Source of the DNA: a virus
Reading direction: 5' to 3' (one strand)
Length of the DNA stretch: 64,000 nucleotides
IMG/VR virus record: IMGVR_UViG_3300009502_001526
Span: 1-64,000 of that record
Shown: positions 41,877 through 48,882 of the stretch, piece after piece
Position numbering within the stretch: the stretch's first letter is position 1
How the letters are laid out: the number at the start of each line of letters is the position of its first letter
Notes under the pieces: generated by a model
Told to the model about the DNA's origin: nothing
The model's input: the letters and a program-made list of their open reading frames with translations, nothing else
Databases searched by the model: none
Made by a program: the position numbers and the translations under genes

Positions 41877-42107
41877 ATGAAACCAGAATTTTTAGACTTG
41901 ATTAAAGAACTTACTGCAAGTGGTGTTTTAAAAAGTAAAGTTGAAAGTTTTCGTGCACCAAATCATGGTAGTTCTTGCGGTGAAGTTGAAGACGTAACTT
42001 TATATTGGGATGAATCTAAATTAGAATGGACATCATCTAAGCAATTTGCAATGGAAGGTTATGTTATGAAAAAATTGAGACCTTATATTAAAGAATCTTT
42101 AAAATGA
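41877..42107 (+). CDS. Unrecognised 76-residue protein
   Basis: A soluble protein beginning MKPEFLDLIKELTASGVLKS, with CGEVEDVTLYWDESKLEW in the middle. It overlaps the next gene by 4 nt. No family recognised. Confidence 0.72.
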   Translation: MKPEFLDLIKELTASGVLKSKVESFRAPNHGSSCGEVEDVTLYWDESKLEWTSSKQFAMEGYVMKKLRPYIKESLK

Positions 42108-42511
42108 ATTTAGAATTTATATATTCTTGTTTTGAACGTACAGATACTGATGATGTATTATGTAAATTATGTGTTGATGAAGTCCTAGAAATTAGGAAAC
42201 TTACAAGACAAAATAAAAACTGGAAATTAGCTGACATTCTAAGAAATCACTTAGATAGTAAGCTAATTTTTGTATTTGATAATACTGATTTTCAAGATGT
42301 TTATTATCTAAATGATGAATATTTCAAAGACATCACTAAAATAGAAGAAATACACAACATTAAGTTTTTAACAAAAAGAAAGTTTGTTGAATGGAATATT
42401 AAAAGAGATATAAAGAGTAAAGATAGGTTATGTGACGCTTTATTTATTAATCAAAACCAAAAAATAATTATTAGACAATGGCAAATCAAAGAACTATATT
42501 ACCAGAAATGA
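42104..42511 (+). CDS. Protein with a CysRS DALR-like motif
   Basis: The 135-residue protein contains IRKLTRQNKNWKLADILRNH followed by LDSKLIFVFDNTDFQDVYY. The spacing R-x3-R-x2-KNW-x2-AD-x2-R-x2-L ... D-T resembles the C-terminal helical (DALR) part of cysteinyl-tRNA synthetase, which has ARxxKDWxxADxIRDxL...DT. No synthetase catalytic core is present. It may be a relic or a phage decoy of that tRNA-binding helix pair. The assignment is by eye. Confidence 0.78.
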   Translation: MNLEFIYSCFERTDTDDVLCKLCVDEVLEIRKLTRQNKNWKLADILRNHLDSKLIFVFDNTDFQDVYYLNDEYFKDITKIEEIHNIKFLTKRKFVEWNIKRDIKSKDRLCDALFINQNQKIIIRQWQIKELYYQK

Positions 42512-42612
42512 TTTCTGTATCAAGAAATTGTGTTTTTACGAATCAGTTACATGCAATATTTGCAGAAAAATTAGAGGATGCTGATTTTGAAATTCTTCAT
42601 CGTTGGAGCTAA
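42478..42612 (+). CDS. Small 44-residue ORF
   Basis: ATG at 42478 overlaps the end of the 42104 gene and encodes MANQRTILPEMISVSRNCVF, then FAEKLEDADFEILHRWS and TAA. It overlaps the next tiny frame in another reading phase. Position and start overlap are the only support; the pair could be the two parts of a frameshifted gene. Confidence 0.35.
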   Translation: MANQRTILPEMISVSRNCVFTNQLHAIFAEKLEDADFEILHRWS

Positions 42613-42703
42613 ATCAATGCCAATTGAAGTAAGCACGGGTGTTAGAGGTATGAACTGTAAATGTTATGTGACGATAGTTGATGGCTGGATGTTTGTTAAA
42701 TAA
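42578..42703 (+). CDS. Small 41-residue ORF before a terminator
   Basis: ATG at 42578 to TAA at 42703 encodes MLILKFFIVGAKSMPIEVST, then VRGMNCKCYVTIVDGWMFVK. The latter half reads like real protein. An internal ATG at about 42617 is a possible true start. It ends at the terminator at 42704. See the note on a possible frameshift with 42478. Confidence 0.4.
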   Translation: MLILKFFIVGAKSMPIEVSTGVRGMNCKCYVTIVDGWMFVK

Positions 42704-42731
42704 AAAGAGCCTCATTTTTGAGGCTCTTTTA
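42704..42731. terminator. Bidirectional terminator
   Basis: AAAGAGCCTCA-TTTT-TGAGGCTCTTTT is a perfect 11-bp stem flanked by A- and T-runs, shared by the rightward cluster and the leftward cold-shock gene. Confidence 0.88.
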
Positions 42732-42754
42732 TTAGACAATATGATTAAAATATC

Positions 42755-42952
42755 TTAGTTTAAAACTCTAACATTCACTGCATTGTTGCCTTTTTTACCT
42801 GGCACAACTTCATACTCAACTTCGTCATTCTCTCTGATTTCATCAAGCAAACCTGTAGCGTGTACGAATACTTCTACACCTGTTTGATTTTCAACGATGA
42901 AGCCAAATCCTTTATCAGAAAAAAATTTGACTTTTCCATTCAATTTACTCAT
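42755..42952 (-). CDS. csp: Cold-shock domain protein
   Basis: I chose ATG at 42950-42952 (MSKLNGKVKFFSDKGFGFI), 14 codons inside the longest frame, because the family begins here. The 65-residue protein has RNP1-like KGFGFI and RNP2-like VFVHATGL. It binds single-stranded RNA/DNA as an RNA chaperone. It is a monocistronic gene ending at a terminator. Confidence 0.95.
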   Translation of the reverse strand: MSKLNGKVKFFSDKGFGFIVENQTGVEVFVHATGLLDEIRENDEVEYEVVPGKKGNNAVNVRVLN

Positions 42953-43015
42953 TTTTAATTTATTATTTATTTTTATTTGCGGAAAATTCCACATACTATA
43001 TAGTAATAAAAATAA

Positions 43016-43666
43016 TTAAGTTTTTTTTCTTTTTTGACCAGTGTTTTTTTGTACTCTTTTTGCAATAGTTTCTGGACTTTGTTTCTTTCCTACTTTTGCT
43101 AAACTTAATTTAAGTTTATGCTCATCTGATAACGGTATTCCTATTCTAGATTTATTTATTTCAGTAATTTTTTTCAAGTCTTCGTCTGAATAAATTCTAT
43201 TCTTCTGTCCTTTGCTCATATTTAGTTTAGTTTCATCTGACAATTTCCGTCCTTTTAATTTGTCACTTATTTTCTTTTTAGATTCATCACTAAATGTCAT
43301 ATTTAATCTATTTTTATTACCCTTACTTTTTTCTCTAAGTATTTCTTTTGTTTCTTCACTATGATGTCTGCCAAGCATAACACAATTCGATGGTATTGAA
43401 AAATTATATCCATTATTATAACAATCAAATAAGTTGATATAGTATTCTTCTCTAATTAATAATAATTCTGTTTCACATTCTTCTACAATTTCATACTTAA
43501 AATTATCTGAACCGTATTTATTATAGGATCTTTGTAATTTTATTGAATGATGTTTATTAAATTTTAATGTTGTTTTATGATGATACCATCTACCTACAAT
43601 ATCTACTGATGAACCTATATAACATTTATTATTTATAATATTTGTAATTTTGTATATACCTATCAT
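43016..43666 (-). CDS. GIY-YIG homing endonuclease with NUMOD3 repeats
   Basis: The 216-residue protein has GIYKITNIINNKCYIGSSVD and RWYHHK, QRSYNKYGSDNF, then several NUMOD3 repeats (HHSEETKEILREKSKG, FSDESKKKISDKLKG, LSDETKLNMSKGQK, LSDEHKLKLSLAKVG). It overlaps by ATGA with a ribbon-helix-helix gene just upstream, an arrangement repeated at 61833-62944. Confidence 0.95.
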   Translation of the reverse strand: MIGIYKITNIINNKCYIGSSVDIVGRWYHHKTTLKFNKHHSIKLQRSYNKYGSDNFKYEIVEECETELLLIREEYYINLFDCYNNGYNFSIPSNCVMLGRHHSEETKEILREKSKGNKNRLNMTFSDESKKKISDKLKGRKLSDETKLNMSKGQKNRIYSDEDLKKITEINKSRIGIPLSDEHKLKLSLAKVGKKQSPETIAKRVQKNTGQKRKKT

Positions 43667-43806
43667 TTTTCTTTCTTATTTTTTTCAATAAAATCTTTCA
43701 TTGCATTTTCTAAAAATAAAGATTTATTAATTGATTTCTCTTTTGATATTTTATCAAATTCCTTAGAAATATCTTCTTCAATTGTGAATGTTTTTTGAAT
43801 TTTCAT
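43663..43806 (-). CDS. Ribbon-helix-helix regulator upstream of GIY-YIG
   Basis: ATG at 43804-43806 encodes 47 residues: MKIQKTFTIEEDISKEFDKI, then KSINKSLFLENAMKDFIEKN. A beta strand followed by two helices with an NKS turn matches the Arc/CopG ribbon-helix-helix fold. It overlaps the homing endonuclease gene by 3-4 nt, so it is a candidate repressor of it. Confidence 0.78.
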   Translation of the reverse strand: MKIQKTFTIEEDISKEFDKISKEKSINKSLFLENAMKDFIEKNKKEK

Positions 43807-43821
43807 ACAAAGTTTTATATG

Positions 43822-43833
43822 TATATATAAATA
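43822..43833 (-). promoter_or_regulatory. Candidate TATATATA-type element
   Basis: TATTTATATATAC on the minus strand about 16 nt before the RHH start at 43806. Its near-palindromic surroundings (ATATGTATATATAAATATAAAT) could also be an RHH operator. Confidence 0.25.
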
Positions 43834-43865
43834 TAAATAAGTCGTATTTTAACATTTTCAAAGTG

Positions 43866-43886
43866 AAAACCTCTGAGGTTTTTTTA
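43866..43886 (+). terminator. Orphan terminator-like hairpin before 43910
   Basis: AAAACCTC-TG-GAGGTTTTTTT forms a 6-8 bp stem with a T-run on the plus strand. There is no plus-strand gene between 42703 and here, so it may end an unannotated transcript or act as a leader attenuator. Confidence 0.5.
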
Positions 43887-43895
43887 TTTTAAAAA

Positions 43896-43907
43896 ATAAT
43901 ATATAGA
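43896..43907 (+). promoter_or_regulatory. Candidate TATATA-type element
   Basis: AATAATATATAGA ends 2 nt before the ATG at 43910, as with other N-tagged cluster heads. Confidence 0.2.
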
Positions 43908-43909
43908 AT

Positions 43910-44239
43910 ATGAAAATTAAAAGATTTAACGAATCCTTAAATAAAAAATATGATCCTACTGAAAAAATTTTGAAAGTTACTTTCAGTGGTAGTCTTGATG
44001 TTCCATTAAAAAAAATAGAAGATACTGAATATTTTAATAAGTATTATAACACAGGATCTGCATCTTCCGAAAGGAACAGATCAGAGTGTATTACTTATGG
44101 AATAGAAGAGTGGCTTAATGAATCAGGTGAGGGTGCTAATCATTATCAATATGAACTATGTGATGGTAATGGTAATCTTATTGAAAATGAAGAAGAATTT
44201 GACAAGCAAGTAGAAAGAATTAAAAAATATAATCTATGA
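43910..44239 (+). CDS. Dual-tagged protein (MKIKRFNESL ... KKYNL)
   Basis: The 109-residue protein starts with a variant N-tag MKIKRFNESL and ends RIKKYNL. The body includes VTFSGSLDVPLKKI and a polar middle. It heads a rightward N-tagged cluster and overlaps the next gene by ATGA. Function unknown. Confidence 0.8.
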   Translation: MKIKRFNESLNKKYDPTEKILKVTFSGSLDVPLKKIEDTEYFNKYYNTGSASSERNRSECITYGIEEWLNESGEGANHYQYELCDGNGNLIENEEEFDKQVERIKKYNL

Positions 44240-44703
44240 AATATCTAAAAACATATGAAGAATATAGGTTTAAGTGGAATGGCATAGTTGAAAAAGATGG
44301 GAATCTATATATTAGTTTGTATAAACTTGCTAATGAAATGGAAGAATCTGCTAATAATGAAAGAGAAACTAAAAAATTTGTAAGAGGTGGATATTATATA
44401 CCTGATGATAAAAACATAGTAAAAGATAAAGAAGAAGAATATATTAGATTTGTTAAAAAATTATTAGTTGGCAAACTTATAACATTTGATAGTGAGGATT
44501 ATGGTAAAAATCTAACTGGAATATGTAAAGATGTTATTTTTAATGGTGGATTTGAAGCTAAACCAGAAAATACTTTTAATATAGAACATATTCATATTTC
44601 ATTGGATAGTTTAGAAGATGATGCTTCAATAGATGATGAAGTAATAGTGCATTCAGATGAAGATACTGAACAATATAAACTTAGAACTAAATTTAATTTA
44701 TGA
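44236..44703 (+). CDS. Dual-tagged protein (MKYLKTYEEY ... TKFNL)
   Basis: The 155-residue protein starts MKYLKTYEEY and ends RTKFNL. Its body has LLVGKLITFDSEDYG and GICKDVIFNGG, a pattern repeated in 45706 (VLMNKSIIFQSEN) and 46182 (IVLDKKIAFQC, GVCKDITFEN), so these three are paralogues. Function unknown. Confidence 0.82.
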   Translation: MKYLKTYEEYRFKWNGIVEKDGNLYISLYKLANEMEESANNERETKKFVRGGYYIPDDKNIVKDKEEEYIRFVKKLLVGKLITFDSEDYGKNLTGICKDVIFNGGFEAKPENTFNIEHIHISLDSLEDDASIDDEVIVHSDEDTEQYKLRTKFNL

Positions 44704-45435
44704 ATGATAACTAAATTTAAAGTATATGAGGGAATTAACGTTAATCTTAAACTTATAACAAGTTTATTTCCCGCGCTATATAAAAAATCCATTAAAAATA
44801 TTAAAGATTTACATGAATCAGTGACTGAGGATCATGTTTTAGAATTTATAAATCATTATTTATTTAATAACTATGGTGTAGATTTAACAAATTCTAAAGA
44901 GATGTATAATTATTTGAAATATTTAGTTCATAAGAATTTTATAAAAAAAAATAACATATCTGAGTCAAATACAGTTAATAGTAAAGAATTATTTGGAGCT
45001 ATAAGAAATTTAAATTTGGATAAGATAGAAGACTTATTGAATCAAGGCGCAGATCCAAATGTAAGAAATGGTGTAAATAAAACTCCAATAATGAATGCCA
45101 TTACTAATTTGAAATTTACACCATCAAAAGTAACTAAAGTCATTGAATTATTATTAAAATATGGTGCGGATTTAGATGCGCAATCCTATACTAAAAGAAC
45201 AGCTTTAATGTTTGCTACACATATTAGATATAAAGTTTATAATTATTATAGTGTTGTAGATAAATTAATAGAGTTGGGAGCAGATTGGAATTTTAAAGAT
45301 GAAAATGGAGATGATTTCATAGATTATTTGATAAATAATGGAGACGAAGATAAAGTTAAAGAGTTACAAGAAAAATATCCTAAACAATTTGAGAGATATA
45401 ATCTTAAAAAAGAGAATGATAAATACAATTTATGA
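44704..45435 (+). CDS. Dual-tagged ankyrin-repeat protein
   Basis: The 243-residue protein starts MITKFKVYEG and ends NDKYNL. From about residue 100 it has three ankyrin repeats: KELFGAIRNLNLDKIEDLLN-QGADPN, TPIMNAITNL ... KVIELLLKYGADLDAQ, TALMFATHIR ... KLIELGADWNFKD. Ankyrin repeats mediate protein binding, which suggests a host-directed or virion-associated partner. If the tags direct packaging, this would be an injected protein. Confidence 0.9.
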   Translation: MITKFKVYEGINVNLKLITSLFPALYKKSIKNIKDLHESVTEDHVLEFINHYLFNNYGVDLTNSKEMYNYLKYLVHKNFIKKNNISESNTVNSKELFGAIRNLNLDKIEDLLNQGADPNVRNGVNKTPIMNAITNLKFTPSKVTKVIELLLKYGADLDAQSYTKRTALMFATHIRYKVYNYYSVVDKLIELGADWNFKDENGDDFIDYLINNGDEDKVKELQEKYPKQFERYNLKKENDKYNL

Positions 45436-45481
45436 TAATAAACTAATAAGGTTTATTATACAAAATATAAGTTTACCAACT

Positions 45482-45709
45482 ATGAAAAAGACAGAGATAA
45501 TAAAATCTGAAGAAATTACCAAAGAAATGGCATTACAAGAACTATCAAAGTGCAGTCAATTATCTAAAGATGAAATTGATGAGTATCTTGAAATAATAAG
45601 TGCTATTAATGAGGGTCAGTTTGTTTATAATCTAACAACGACTAAAGGTGAGTATCTATTGTATGTTAAAAGAGATGCTGTTAAAGATACAAAAAAGAGA
45701 AATAAATGA
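45482..45709 (+). CDS. Unrecognised 75-residue protein
   Basis: I chose the ATG at 45482 (MKKTEIIKSEEITKEMALQE); an in-frame ATG far upstream would overlap the ankyrin gene by about 100 nt. It is helical and acidic with a beta end (EYLLYVKRDAVKDTKKRNK). No tags. Overlaps the next gene by ATGA. Function unknown. Confidence 0.72.
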   Translation: MKKTEIIKSEEITKEMALQELSKCSQLSKDEIDEYLEIISAINEGQFVYNLTTTKGEYLLYVKRDAVKDTKKRNK

Positions 45710-46185
45710 TAACAAATTTTAAAATATTCGAAAAATATACGAATAACTGGTATATGTTTCCTGGAAATAATATGTTCTTTATAAACGATATTATGAAATA
45801 TCTGAAAGCAGATTCTGATATTATGGATCAATCTATACCAGAAAGTCCGTATATTGATAATATTATGGAATTTTTTGATGAAGTACTTATGAATAAAAGT
45901 ATTATATTTCAGAGTGAAAATAAGATTTTTAAACACCCAACAGTTAAAGGTAAAATTACAGAAGTTGACTATTTTTCATATAAAGATGAATTTTTTGTTA
46001 AAGTAAAATTAGAAAATCCAAAAATTCAAAAAAATAAAGAATTTATTGATTATGATAATACAAATGACGAATGGTTTTTAATTAAAAATAACACAGCAAT
46101 ATTAATTGATGGTTATGATGCTGATACTAAACCATTACATAAAATGGTAAAATTAAAGAAAGAAACAGAAAAATATAATATATGA
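45706..46185 (+). CDS. Dual-tagged protein (MITNFKIFEK ... KYNI)
   Basis: The 159-residue protein begins MITNFKIFEK, nearly the same as the 258 gene, and ends TEKYNI. It has VLMNKSIIFQSENKIF and a K-V-D-Y-F-S-Y-K-type beta part, making it a paralogue of 44236 and 46182. Overlaps both neighbours by ATGA. Function unknown. Confidence 0.82.
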   Translation: MITNFKIFEKYTNNWYMFPGNNMFFINDIMKYLKADSDIMDQSIPESPYIDNIMEFFDEVLMNKSIIFQSENKIFKHPTVKGKITEVDYFSYKDEFFVKVKLENPKIQKNKEFIDYDNTNDEWFLIKNNTAILIDGYDADTKPLHKMVKLKKETEKYNI

Positions 46186-46649
46186 TACATCTACAATTAT
46201 ATGAAATATTTGTTCATAGAGATCAACCAGTTAGAGATGAATTTTCAAAAATGAAGGATGTAAATTATAAATCATTTATTTTGAAGGATTTAAAGTCAGA
46301 TTGTAGAAAATATGATATTAGCTTTTATGATTTGGTTAAAGAAATTGTATTAGATAAAAAAATAGCATTTCAATGCTATTGGTGTTATTTGTCTGATTTT
46401 TCTAATGAGAAAAACAAAAAACATAATATTATAGGAGTGTGTAAAGATATTACATTTGAAAATCCTAAATATCATGATTCTGACATTTTAGTAAAAATAG
46501 ATGCTGATGATAAATGGCACTCATTGTTTATTGAATATAAAAATGAGAATGCTTCACCTAAATTTAAAGTTAGAGTATATAATTATGTTGAAGGTTTATT
46601 AGCTCAAAAGTTAGAAGTGATAAAAAATAGAGAAAAATATAATATCTAA
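46182..46649 (+). CDS. Dual-tagged protein (MIHLQLYEIF ... KYNI)
   Basis: The 155-residue protein has the loosest N-tag (MIHLQLYEIF) and ends REKYNI. Body motifs IVLDKKIAFQC and GVCKDITFENPKYH match 44236. It is followed by a small zinc-binding protein with a TAATG overlap. Function unknown. Confidence 0.8.
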   Translation: MIHLQLYEIFVHRDQPVRDEFSKMKDVNYKSFILKDLKSDCRKYDISFYDLVKEIVLDKKIAFQCYWCYLSDFSNEKNKKHNIIGVCKDITFENPKYHDSDILVKIDADDKWHSLFIEYKNENASPKFKVRVYNYVEGLLAQKLEVIKNREKYNI

Positions 46650-46813
46650 TGGGATATACCTATAAAATTTGTCTCACGTGTGATGCCAGTGGTTATATTC
46701 GTGAAACTAAAGCTAGATGTAATGATTGTGGTGGTAAAGGAATTAAAATAACGAAAGAGGAAGAAAAAGAGGAAAAAGAAATTAATACTTCGGAGACCAA
46801 GGAGTCTCAGTAG
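46649..46813 (+). CDS. Small DnaJ-type zinc-binding protein, 54 residues
   Basis: ATG at 46649 overlaps the previous stop (TAATG) and encodes MGYTYKICLTCDASGYIRET, then CNDCGGKGIKIT and a Glu/Lys-rich tail. CxxCxxxGY and CxxCxGKG resemble DnaJ-like zinc knuckles. It runs 32 nt into the convergent adenosyltransferase gene. Function unknown. Confidence 0.7.
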   Translation: MGYTYKICLTCDASGYIRETKARCNDCGGKGIKITKEEEKEEKEINTSETKESQ

Positions 46814-47339
46814 CATTAAAATCCTTTGAAAGTTTTCTTGATAACACAAATAAAAAGTCAGATAGTCTATTTAAGTATTTAAGTATCATTTCTGACTGTA
46901 TTGTTTTTGGTTGATGCTCTACTAGTTTTATGACACATCTCTCACCCCTTCTACATATAGTTCTTGCTATGTGACAAATTGATACGACCTTATGTCCTCC
47001 AGGTAGGATGAAATTTGATATTTCTGGCAATTCAACATTCATCTTATCAATTTCAATTTCTAAAAGCTCAATATCATATTCTAATAACACTGGTAGATTT
47101 CTTACTATTTTTTCTGGATCTACCGCAAGCAAAGATTCTGCTGTAAATATTCTATCTTGAATTTCAATAATTAGATTTTTAGTTTTTTGATCAATATCAT
47201 AATCTCTTATTAAACCTAAAAAAGAATTCAATTCATCTAAAGTTCCATATGCTTCAACTCTTTCATCATATTTAGATACTCTAGTTCCTCCTATTAAAGA
47301 TGTTGTGCCTTTATCACCAGTTTTTGTATATATCTTCAT
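46782..47339 (-). CDS. Cob(I)alamin adenosyltransferase, PduO type
   Basis: The 185-residue protein has the PduO family marks: MKIYTKTGDKGTTSLIGGTR at the N-terminus, DELNSFLGLIRD, FILPGGHKVVSICHIARTIC with RRGER, and LNRLSDFLFVLSR near the C-terminus. It transfers adenosyl from ATP to cob(I)alamin. Phage genomes rarely carry it. It would supply adenosylcobalamin, possibly to a class II ribonucleotide reductase elsewhere, which is not seen here. Confidence 0.95.
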   Translation of the reverse strand: MKIYTKTGDKGTTSLIGGTRVSKYDERVEAYGTLDELNSFLGLIRDYDIDQKTKNLIIEIQDRIFTAESLLAVDPEKIVRNLPVLLEYDIELLEIEIDKMNVELPEISNFILPGGHKVVSICHIARTICRRGERCVIKLVEHQPKTIQSEMILKYLNRLSDFLFVLSRKLSKDFNATETPWSPKY

Positions 47340-47507
47340 TTAATAATTCCTTTTCATACATCTTTCTGTGGTTATTTGAGCTTTCAATTCATTTTCACTT
47401 ATTAAATAACCTCTTATTTCGTTTTTTAATTTTTCGTTTTCTTCTTCTAATAATTTTATTTGATCTTTTAATTCCTCAAGTTCTGAATTTATATTTCTAT
47501 GCTTCAT
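47340..47507 (-). CDS. Small coiled-coil protein, 55 residues
   Basis: ATG at 47505-47507 encodes MKHRNINSELEELKDQIKLL, a heptad-patterned coiled coil (residues about 8-45), to TAA at 47340 directly beside the adenosyltransferase start. It overlaps the 47497 gene by 11 nt. Function unknown. Confidence 0.65.
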   Translation of the reverse strand: MKHRNINSELEELKDQIKLLEEENEKLKNEIRGYLISENELKAQITTERCMKRNY

Positions 47508-47712
47508 CTTCTTTTTTTGGAGTATATATATTTTCTTTCGACCTTCTTTCTAATTCTTCACAATATTTTTGAACATAAAATAATCTTGAAATTAAATAAG
47601 CATCACTTATTTTTAAATTTAAGAAGCCTTTAATAATTTCATATTTAGATATTTCTGGCATATAAAAAAGAATACAATCACCTAAAATATAACTAAAATC
47701 ATCTAAAGGCAT
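47497..47712 (-). CDS. Unrecognised 71-residue protein
   Basis: A compact helical protein beginning MPLDDFSYILGDCILFYM and ending in a charged RRSKENIYTPKKEDEA tail. Lies 2 nt after the 47715 gene. No recognised family. Confidence 0.65.
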   Translation of the reverse strand: MPLDDFSYILGDCILFYMPEISKYEIIKGFLNLKISDAYLISRLFYVQKYCEELERRSKENIYTPKKEDEA

Positions 47713-47714
47713 TT

Positions 47715-47876
47715 TTAATAATTTGGCAAGAGGATATAATATAACTGCAATATCCCAATACCTTTAGTTCTTTCGATTTTAATAAGTGATGGATCTATTT
47801 TATAGTCCCACACAAAATCTAGTGACAGAACTATACTTTCTCTAAGTTTTTCTGTTATATCTTTCTCTTCTATCAT
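47715..47876 (-). CDS. Small unrecognised protein, 53 residues
   Basis: I chose ATG at 47874-47876, overlapping the upstream stop as ATGA (MIEEKDITEKLRESIVL). The protein ends GIGILQLYYILLPNY. Function unknown. Confidence 0.65.
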   Translation of the reverse strand: MIEEKDITEKLRESIVLSLDFVWDYKIDPSLIKIERTKGIGILQLYYILLPNY

Positions 47877-48346
47877 AATAAATGTTCTAATACTGCATTC
47901 CAATCTTCATATTCATTCATACTATCTGTCATATGATTATAACCAAACCTTATTAGTTCACCTTCAAATTCAGCAGCTCCATTCTTTTCTCTATCATCAA
48001 TTAATATGTCTCCTTTTAACATATCTTTTCTATGTGTAAGAATTAATCTTTTGTGAAACATATTTTCAAAGTAAGTTTCTATCCAATATCTTTTATCTGT
48101 TGCTGCATCAGGATTACCCCAAGGTGCGGCAGTTGCAATATACATATCATATTTGCCTGATTCATAGAGCTTATTAATTGCTTCTATTGCTCCAGGATAA
48201 GGTTTAGGATTTCTAAATATTCCAGGTATATGATCTGGACAATGTTCATATTTAGAATGTAAATGTGGATGTTTTTCAAACCAATCAGTTATATTTTGTT
48301 GTAAATCAACTACAACACCATCCATGTCAATAAGTAGTACCTTCAT
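47873..48346 (-). CDS. 5'(3')-deoxyribonucleotidase-like HAD phosphatase
   Basis: The 157-residue protein starts LLIDMDGVVVDLQQNI (HAD motif DMDG), has YIATAAPWGNP (motif II Thr), HRKDMLKGDILIDDR (motifs III/IV) and ends normally, matching the NT5C family. It dephosphorylates deoxynucleoside monophosphates, useful in phage nucleotide management. Confidence 0.93.
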   Translation of the reverse strand: MKVLLIDMDGVVVDLQQNITDWFEKHPHLHSKYEHCPDHIPGIFRNPKPYPGAIEAINKLYESGKYDMYIATAAPWGNPDAATDKRYWIETYFENMFHKRLILTHRKDMLKGDILIDDREKNGAAEFEGELIRFGYNHMTDSMNEYEDWNAVLEHLL

Positions 48347-48349
48347 TTT

Positions 48350-48640
48350 TTATTCTTTGTTTTTTAAATTTTCTAATTTCTTTTTACGTAACCATTTTTG
48401 AATTTCATCGATTTTAAATCTACCTAAAATAAACTCAATATTTTCAGTCCACATATCACCTATTTCTTCCTGTTGTTTGTACATTTTTTTTTGAGTCATA
48501 AATGTAATAAATATCCACAATCCAGTGTTGACCCAAGCTGTTAGAGCAACATAATTTTTAGTGAAAATATTTAGTATAACACTACCTATAACAATTGACA
48601 TATTTACTATGACCATTGACCAGAGCCATTTATTTTTCAT
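48350..48640 (-). CDS. Small membrane protein with C-terminal RKKKLENL tag
   Basis: The 96-residue protein has two hydrophobic segments (about 6-27 and 30-47), then a charged helix and KWLRKKKLENLKNKE, the shared C-terminal tag. It overlaps the previous gene by 4 nt. Function unknown. Confidence 0.77.
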   Translation of the reverse strand: MKNKWLWSMVIVNMSIVIGSVILNIFTKNYVALTAWVNTGLWIFITFMTQKKMYKQQEEIGDMWTENIEFILGRFKIDEIQKWLRKKKLENLKNKE

Positions 48641-48882
48641 ATAGATTTTAATTTAAGTATTTGTAATTTTAATTTTCTTTCTTCTTTTTCAGTAAAGAAA
48701 TATTCATAAACATATGGGTATACTGATGATGTTTTATTTAATGAAAACCAAAATCCGCTTATATTAAAACAATTAGATGGTCGGTATGAACCGCATAAAA
48801 TAATTTCATAATATTTTCCAATTTTTAAATGATCAAATTTTTTACAACATAGCAATTTGTCACCTTCTTTAAATGTTCTCAT
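48637..48882 (-). CDS. Small C-tagged protein, CKK-type domain
   Basis: The 81-residue protein has LLCCKKFDHLKIGKYYEIIL, closely matching the paralogues at 28486 and 29785, and ends YFFTEKEERKLKLQILKLKSI with the C-terminal tag. Its end overlaps the next start (ATATGA). Function unknown. Confidence 0.8.
   Translation of the reverse strand: MRTFKEGDKLLCCKKFDHLKIGKYYEIILCGSYRPSNCFNISGFWFSLNKTSSVYPYVYEYFFTEKEERKLKLQILKLKSI

Noticed and set aside
42478-42703. One frameshifted gene joining the two tiny frames
   Set aside because: The frames overlap and could be joined by a shift near 42600, but without a relative to compare I cannot say whether this is one broken gene or two small genes; listed separately at low confidence.
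46646-46849. Minus-strand frame of 67 codons overlapping the adenosyltransferase
   Set aside because: It overlaps the zinc-knuckle gene at 46649 on the opposite strand and the PduO gene in another phase, and is just Phe/Ser-rich complement of a Glu/Lys-rich tail.
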